Position numbers and translations under genes: made by a program
Part shown: piece after piece, positions 58,440 to 64,000 of the stretch
Layout: each line of letters begins with the position of its first letter
How positions within the stretch are numbered: the stretch's first letter is position 1
NCBI GenBank assembly: GCA_965153355.1
Contig: OZ231126.1
Location: 32,612,001-32,676,000 of the forward strand
From: Flaccisagitta enflata
Taxonomy: Eukaryota; Chaetognatha; Sagittoidea; Aphragmophora
Direction of reading: 5' to 3'
DNA: 64,000 bases
Notes under the pieces: generated by a model
The model's database searches: none
Seen by the model: the letters and a program-made list of their open reading frames with translations, nothing else
What the model was told of the DNA's origin: nothing

Positions 58440-59377
58440 TAATGTCCGTCCAATAAAACCAAAAAATTATGTCTGTCCACTAAAACAAAAAAAAAATGTC
58501 TGGCCAATAAAAGATTAACAAAATACCCAAAAACACCTAGAAATACCCAAAAAATACCCAAAAATACCTAGAAATACCCAATAATACTGAAAAATACCTA
58601 AAAGTACCCAAAAATATCTGAAAGTATCCTAAACATAATAATATAATAACATATTAACATAATAACATATTTACATGATAACATGATAACAATACTACAT
58701 AACATAATTTCCTAAAAGTACTTTAAAGTACCCCACATTATCACGTTATCACATAGATAATCACACAGGCTAACAGTTGCGTGCTCTGCTTTACAAAAAC
58801 ACACACAACTATGTACATATTCCTTTCTTCCTTCCTTCCCCCTTCTTCCTATCCTTTCTTCCATCCTCCCTCCTTTCTATCCTATCTTACATTCAACAAC
58901 ATAATTTCCACAATGTTCCACAATGTACCATATTGTTTCACAATGTCCCACAATGTGCCACAATGCTCCAAAATGTTCCACAATGTTCCACAATGTCCCA
59001 CAATGTTTCTTAAATATCAATACATCAATACATCAATACATTCTAAAGATACCCAAAAATACCTAAAAATACATAAGAATAGCTATCCAATATGTAAAAA
59101 TACCCAAAATACCCAAAAATACCCGTGAACACCAAAAAATACCTAAAAAAACCAAAGATACCCAAAAATACCTAAAAACACCCAAAGATACCCAAAATTA
59201 CCCAAAAATACCCCCAAATTACTCAAAAATGCCTAAAAGTCCCCCAAAATATCTGAAAGTACCCTAAAGTACCCTAAGTACCTAGAACAATTTAAGTACC
59301 CTAAAATACCCTAAAGCACCCTGAAATACCCTAGAGTACCTTAAATTACCCTAAATAACCTTAAAAAGTCATAATTT
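58440..59377. repeat. 10-bp-type arrays (CCAAAAATAC)n and (CACAATGTTCC)n
   Basis: Irregular ACCCAAAAATACC and ACCCTAAAGTACC units at 58515-58620 and 59045-59365, with an 11-bp CACAATGTTCC array at 58908-59008 and a HINE-like 5' block (AGGCTAACAGTTGCGTGC) at 58767. The ACCCTAAA motif is telomere-like in look but the spacing is irregular. Confidence 0.85.
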
Positions 59378-59474
59378 AAAAAATGTGACGGACGGATGGA
59401 CGGACCTACCGACCTACCGACCTACCAACCAACCGACACGGTAAGGTGTAGAGTCGCGTACACGCGACTAAAAA
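59378..59474 (+). mobile_element. HINE-B 3' half
   Basis: AAAAAATGTGACGGACGGAT, CCTACCGA tract, CACGGTAAGGTGTAGAG and perfect hairpin GTCGCG-TACA-CGCGAC plus TAAAAA. Its left side runs into the 10-bp-type array instead of the usual B body. Confidence 0.75.
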
Positions 59475-60185
59475 GAATCACTCTCATAAATCAGAGGAGA
59501 CGCCGAGTGCAGTCGTCGTTCGCAGAATTAAGTAATGCGACAACGCAATTGTCAGTCTTGTCTAACGGGGCAGTCTGGGTAGGATTCGACCCACTCAGGT
59601 GGAGGCAAATATTCTGTCAGAACTACCCACCATCGTTTTCACATCTTTCTGTTGGTCGAGCGATTGGACGTACGGTCAATTAAAAGTAAAGATAGTGGGA
59701 GCATCGATACATATTATACAATCAATACAAAGATGAGTGAAAATGCACTGGAGCGACTTATGCTGCGCCGAGTGAACAGTAACATCGCCTCATTAAGCAG
59801 CATCTATGTAGAAATTCTCTCGGGAGTCGTTTTATTGGAAAAAAGTCAAATTACGTAATTCGACTTTTTGAAATGTAGGGGAGAAATAAAGTTTTCCATT
59901 TTCGGTTTGGGGCAATTTTAGAAAGTTGAGCATCTTTTGGGCTGGGAGTATAAATTTTTTGATATTTATGGCTAAGAAAGAGCTAATTTTTCTCTTTCAA
60001 ATGGCGCCAACTAGAAGTCTTTATGATCAATAGTTTTGGCGTTATGAATTTTTAGATCTTTTTTTTTTTGCATTTCTGCAAAAATCTATATTTTCCATTC
60101 TTCCCTAATTTCGGCCCTATGTAATAATAGAGTAAAGTTGTTACGCAAATTTACTAGAACTTTTATGACGCTACCTTTGACATTT
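59475..60185. other. Unique sequence; weak 68-aa frame
   Basis: A plus-strand frame at 59652-59858 contains MSENALERLMLRRVNSNIAS, faintly like the C-terminal dimerisation segment of hAT transposases. One short match from memory is not enough to call a gene. Confidence 0.2.
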
Positions 60186-60194
60186 TTATTAGCT

Positions 60195-60315
60195 TGAGAG
60201 AGAGGGAGAGAGAGAGAGAGACACACACACACACACACACACACTCACACACACAAACAGCAAGAAAGAGAGTGACACACACATACAGCGAGAGAGAGAG
60301 AGAAAGAGAGAGAGT
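60195..60315. repeat. (GA)n/(CA)n compound tract
   Basis: Short GA, CA and GA blocks in series. Confidence 0.93.
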
Positions 60316-60845
60316 TGGGTGCTTCACATAGCAAAAGTTGGGAGTATCCCTTCACCCTACTTAGGTAATGTGGAGGAGCAAAAATTGTGAAGATGACCAT
60401 TTTCTTTTTTCAAAATTCCTTCATCTTCCATTTTTGTTTGGGCCTTAAAGTTTCCACTGATTTCTCAGAATTCAGCAAAATCCTGTGTAGTTTTGTTACA
60501 AATAGGCCAATTATTTATTTTAAAAAATCATAATGTATGTAAAAATAAATTAAAATATCAGAACATAAGTTATGAAAGAGCAAATGAAAAGGCAGAATTG
60601 CAATTCTATGAAGAGTAGAAAATTATGAAAGCTGATTCAAACAATGTCAGCATATTGTTTTATCCCACTGCATTATGCAAATTAGGTCCTCAAAAGCATT
60701 TTTCTAAAAAACGGATGATAAAACAAAAATGGTAAGGGTCCTAAAATTAGTCACTCCATTAGGTAAAAAGAAAATAGCCAACTTTATATGCAAGCACAGA
60801 GAAGACACACACAGAAAAGAAATTTTGAAGATTTACACATAGAAA
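60316..60845. other. No recognised feature
   Basis: AT-rich sequence with no supported gene or repeat. Confidence 0.5.
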
Positions 60846-60864
60846 GATGAGAGAGGGAGAGAGG

Positions 60865-60902
<38 letters not shown>

Positions 60903-60992
60903 GAGAGACAGAGAAACAAGAAACAGAAAGCAGAAGAAGACACACACACTCCTCACACACACACACACACACAGAAACACAGACAGAGAAAG
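60846..60992. repeat. (GA)n/(CA)n compound tract
   Basis: CA tracts at 60865-60899 and 60942-60974 with GAGA and CAGA units. Confidence 0.93.
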
Positions 60993-61175
60993 AATAGACA
61001 CTTGTAGATGGAATAGTAAGGCAGTCAATAAGAAAGCATGAGATGCACTCACAGAAGAACATGCTTTGCAAAAAAAAAAAAAACTCCCATTTACGACTTT
61101 TTTCCCGTCGGCGATTAGCCGCCTTTATTGGTAAATAGATTCAATACAAATAGCGTGGAAAAAACAGATAAGGAA

Positions 61176-61400
61176 GAAGGAGATGAAGAAGAAGAAGAAG
61201 AAGAAGAAGAAGAAGAAGAAGAAAAAGAAGAAGAAGAAGAAGAAGAAGAAGAAGAAGAAGAAGAAGAAGAAGAAGAAGAAGAAGAAGAAGAAGAAGAAGA
61301 AGAAGAAGAAGAAGAAGAAGAAGAAGAAGAAGAGGAAGAGGAAGAGAAAGAGGAAGAAGGAGAAGAAGATGAAAAAAAAACCAAAACAAAAAGAAGATGT
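61176..61400. repeat. (AAG)n microsatellite
   Basis: About 60 nearly pure units, then GAGGAA variants. Poly-Glu, poly-Lys, poly-Phe and poly-Ser frames are artefacts. Confidence 0.97.
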
Positions 61401-62031
61401 AAAAGAAGAAGTAGAGATGGAAACAGAGACCGGGTGAGGGAGGAAAAGGCATATGACAATTGACAATGGATATAGAAAAAAAAAGAGGTCATTTTGTTGG
61501 GCAATGGAGCGAGGTGATTTGTTTATTTCCGGCGGGCGAAAAAAAAAGACCCGCCTCAAAAAAGAACCGGATATGTTTGCAATGCGGCCGAAACCGAGAT
61601 CCAGCCAAAGAGGAATTAAATGGCAACACGCCGAAGGAGGAGGGGGGGGTGCAAGAGGGGGAGGAAGAAGAGGGGATAATGGTAGCGGGGAAGGGCGAAG
61701 TAAGCACTAAAGCAGGGAATTTGGGAAGAAGTCTTATTTTGAACTGTAGAGTCCAAAATTAAGGGGTGCCAGGATGAATTTAAGGGAACTCAGAAACGAG
61801 ACAAATGAGCAAATTCTGAATAGCCTGTAGGGGAATTCTGACGGCCGGTAGACAGGGCATTGATCTGGAAGTAGAAGAGACTTGGCCCTCACGCCGTGAT
61901 CATTGAAAAAATTGAAAAGCTCCAAAAAATGTGGAAGTGGGAAAAAGGGCAAATAATGCGTAACTGTATTTGACAAAAAGTTTACGTCTAGCCTGGTTTA
62001 TAGCCCAGGTTTCATTGTTCATGGGCGCTGA
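61401..62031. other. No recognised feature
   Basis: Unique sequence. A 100-aa plus frame (61460-61762) includes ICLQCGRN but no complete zinc-binding motif. Confidence 0.4.
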
Positions 62032-62033
62032 TA

Positions 62034-62210
62034 CAGTTGAACCCCGCTCCAAAGGACCCGCCACCAACAGAATTCCGCCTATAACAGATACAAATACATG
62101 GTCCCTTCAAGTTGATTTCTTTTGTTTCCTTTGTTGACAATAACAGAAGTCCGCCTATAACAGAAGAAAACTGTTGGTCCCCTGAAATCCGTTAGAGCGG
62201 GGTTCAACTG
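62034..62210. mobile_element. Pogo/Tigger-like MITE, 177 bp
   Basis: Termini CAGTTGAACCCCGCTCCAA and inversely CAGTTGAACCCCGCTCTAA, TA on both flanks. CAGTTGAACC-type ends with TA duplication resemble pogo/Tigger MITEs. Internal repeat TCCGCCTATAACAGA occurs twice. Confidence 0.85.
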
Positions 62211-62212
62211 TA

Positions 62213-62612
62213 GTTTTTTTTTTTGTTTTGCTGTAGATTGAATGATTGGATTAGGTTTTTGAATATCTGATGCACATAAAAAGCTGCAGAAGTTATCGCA
62301 GTGAACTATTGAATGATGTGGGAGAAAGAGAAAAAGGCATGAAGCCGGAGTCAAAGTGGCGGTGAACTGAGGAGGCAGAGAGGGAACTGGGAACTGGTGG
62401 AAAATATATCCATTGTTCCCGGTTTGAGCGGAAACTGGCATAAAGGCGTCCTCTTGCGTCGGGAGTCGGATTCTCGCCGCCTGGATTTCCTCTATCCTTC
62501 CGGACTCTGGTACCTCCTCTTATTGTTTCTTTCCATTCACTTCTGACTCGGTCTGTTTTGTTCTTCTGTCTTGCTGATGGTCTTTCTAACTGTACATAGT
62601 ATATCCCTTTTT
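62213..62612. other. No recognised feature
   Basis: Unique sequence with no supported gene. Confidence 0.5.
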
Positions 62613-62692
62613 AGTCACGTGCACGGGACTCTACACCTTGCCGTGTCGGTCGGTAGGTCGGTAGGTCGGTCGGTCGGTTGGTAGGTCACGTT
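62613..62692 (-). mobile_element. HINE-B 3' half, mirror of 59378-59474
   Basis: Hairpin end GTCACG-TGCA-CGGGAC (diverged), CTCTACACCTTGCCGTGTCG, GTCGGTAG tract, CACGTTTTTAAAATTATGAC. Its inner side runs into the same 10-bp-type array as 59378-59474, in opposite orientation. Confidence 0.72.
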
Positions 62693-62694
62693 TT

Positions 62695-62960
62695 TAAAAT
62701 TATGACTTTTTAAGGTTTTTTAAGGTACTCTAGGGTATTTCTGGGTACTTTAGGGTACTTCAGGGTATTTTAGGGTACTTAAGTTATTTTAGGTACTTAA
62801 GGTATTTTAGGGTACTTTCATATATTTTTGGGTACTTTTGGGTATTTTTATATTGTTGAGTATGTATGGGTATTTTTAGGTGTTTTTGGTATTTTTTAGT
62901 ATATTCGAATATTTTGAGTATTTTTTGTATATCAGGTATTTTTAGGTATTTGTATTTTGT
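62695..62960. repeat. (GGGTATTTT)n-type array
   Basis: Irregular 9-11 bp units, the inverse of the ACCCAAAAATA/ACCCTAAAGTA units at 58.5-59.4 kb. Confidence 0.88.
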
Positions 62961-63689
62961 CAACTTTGGACACTCGTTATTGGTTCAGAATATCTTTTTC
63001 AGATGATTTGAAAGTATAGAAGTTGTAGTATGTTATGTAGTAACGGTGGTCAAAAAAGTGACTAACAGATTTTTTTCAATAAGGTTGAAATTTTTTTATG
63101 AAATATTTTAAAAATAAAATAAAATGTATTTAAAAATTTATTTTTTTAGTTTTGTAAAACAGATAATTATATAAATACAAAAAAATAAAATGTTTGCATC
63201 AATCAGTTATAACATAAATAATCAGTGGTTTTTAAGAAACAAATATGTTTATTAGGTACTGTCTGAAATAGATACAATTATTTATAAGACTCCAAGCTTT
63301 TGTTCAAGAGATTTGGGTAAAAAAGAAATGGATGTTTTTTAGAAGTATCTTTTGTTTTGGTATATGTTTGTATTCTTATAATTTTTCTTAGATTTTTATT
63401 TAGTTTTTGAGTCGTACTTACATATAGATAGTAAATCTATAAAAAGATTTTAATTTTTTTAAAGAAAATTTTTGGTAAAAATCAAAGCGGTCCAAAATTA
63501 AAATCAGTTTATTGTAAATGATTCAAATGGGCTAAAAAATGCCAAAAATTATACACAATGAAAAAAATTTGCCCCTGCACCATATCTTAATTAGCAAAGA
63601 AAATTTTACCCTTAATATTTTTTTACAAAGATATGAGAAATGAAATACTTTTTTTTGGACCACCCATATGTTGTAGTAATGTGAATTTT
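62961..63689. other. No recognised feature
   Basis: Very AT-rich, with no supported gene. Confidence 0.5.
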
Positions 63690-64000
63690 CAGAGATAGCG
63701 TATAGCATGTAGGCATGGGTATGTAAGTATGTGGCAAGGGCATATGGCATGCATGGGCACGTGGCAGGGCATGTGAGTATGTATGGGCATGTGCAAGTAT
63801 GTGAGTAATAAAGATATAAGTAAGTATGTATATGGGTGGTATGTGGGCACAAAAGTATGTAAGTATGTAAGTATGGGCAATAAGTATGGGTGGTGTGAGT
63901 ATGTATGGGAGTATGTACATGATGTGGCATGTGGCATATGTATGGGTAAGTATGTGGCACAGCACATATGTGGCATGTGCAGTGTGGCATGGGTACGGGC
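63690..64000. repeat. GTATG/GGCATG array
   Basis: Irregular units around AAGTATGTATGGGCATGTG, running off the right edge of the window. The Cys/His/Tyr minus-strand frames are artefacts. Confidence 0.88.

Noticed and set aside
58440-59377. Telomeric repeat array (ACCCTAA-like)
   Set aside because: Units vary between 9 and 13 bp, mostly ACCCAAAAATA, and are associated with HINE ends inside the sequence, so not a telomere.

Overview
This 64-kb window is eukaryotic nuclear DNA and almost entirely repetitive. No bacterial-style operon, no confidently recognised host gene and no rRNA is visible. The best clue to the host is a broken integrase C-terminal region of Bel-Pao type on the minus strand at 19.3-19.9 kb, because Bel-Pao elements are known only from animals. 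Together with a Jockey-like LINE fragment and abundant TA-flanked MITEs it points to an invertebrate. The species cannot be named from the sequence alone.

Most non-satellite DNA belongs to one superfamily of short non-autonomous elements, called HINE here because they resemble Helentron-derived INE-1/DINE-1 elements. They start ACAAG (or ACAGG), carry a small 5' hairpin, then a subterminal motif, a GTCC/GTCG-type tetranucleotide tract, and end in a hairpin that repeats the subterminal motif in inverse, followed by TAAAAA. I separate subfamilies A (GTTGCGGAC), B (GTCGCGGAC), E (GATGCGTCC or GGTGCGAC) and larger C/D elements (GGGCAGCGGCCCC) that hold arrays of about 21 bp. For HINE entries, strand + means ACAAG end left and hairpin end right.

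Layout. 0-5 kb: GT and CAT tracts, 15-bp satellite, HINE-E copies, two TA MITEs. 5.5-9.2 kb: three C/D elements. 10-11.4 kb: a minus-strand glutamine-rich ORF of 484 aa. 12.4-15.2 kb: a nested stack in which a HINE-B holds a 352-bp MITE and a 5'-truncated LINE that itself holds a 1,457-bp fold-back, with target duplications at each layer. 15.2-17.8 kb: a D element with a mariner-like MITE, then a TA MITE with its empty site preserved next door. 18-20.4 kb: an acidic ORF of 257 aa, the broken integrase with a HINE-B inside it, and a HINE-A. 20.4-23 kb: C elements and a Mutator-like MITE. 24-28 kb: HINE-A/B copies, (CT)n, and a Tc1-like MITE with a tRNA-like core. 29-31.6 kb: about 50 copies of a 50-bp satellite. 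38.6-41.7 kb: a 3,050-bp fold-back with an 8-bp target duplication. 42-47.7 kb: HINE-A, C elements and long GT/GA tracts. 50.2-51 kb: HINE-A holding a Mutator-like MITE holding a HINE-B. 52-64 kb: further MITEs, a tandem HINE pair, 13-bp and 10-bp satellites.

The two long ORFs (9972-11426 and 18185-18958, both minus) are the only candidates for intact proteins; both are compositionally biased and unrecognised. The value of the window is its record of nested transposition. Element boundaries are given to the base where a target duplication or an interrupted reading frame fixes them. Homology between elements was judged by eye; no percent identities were computed.
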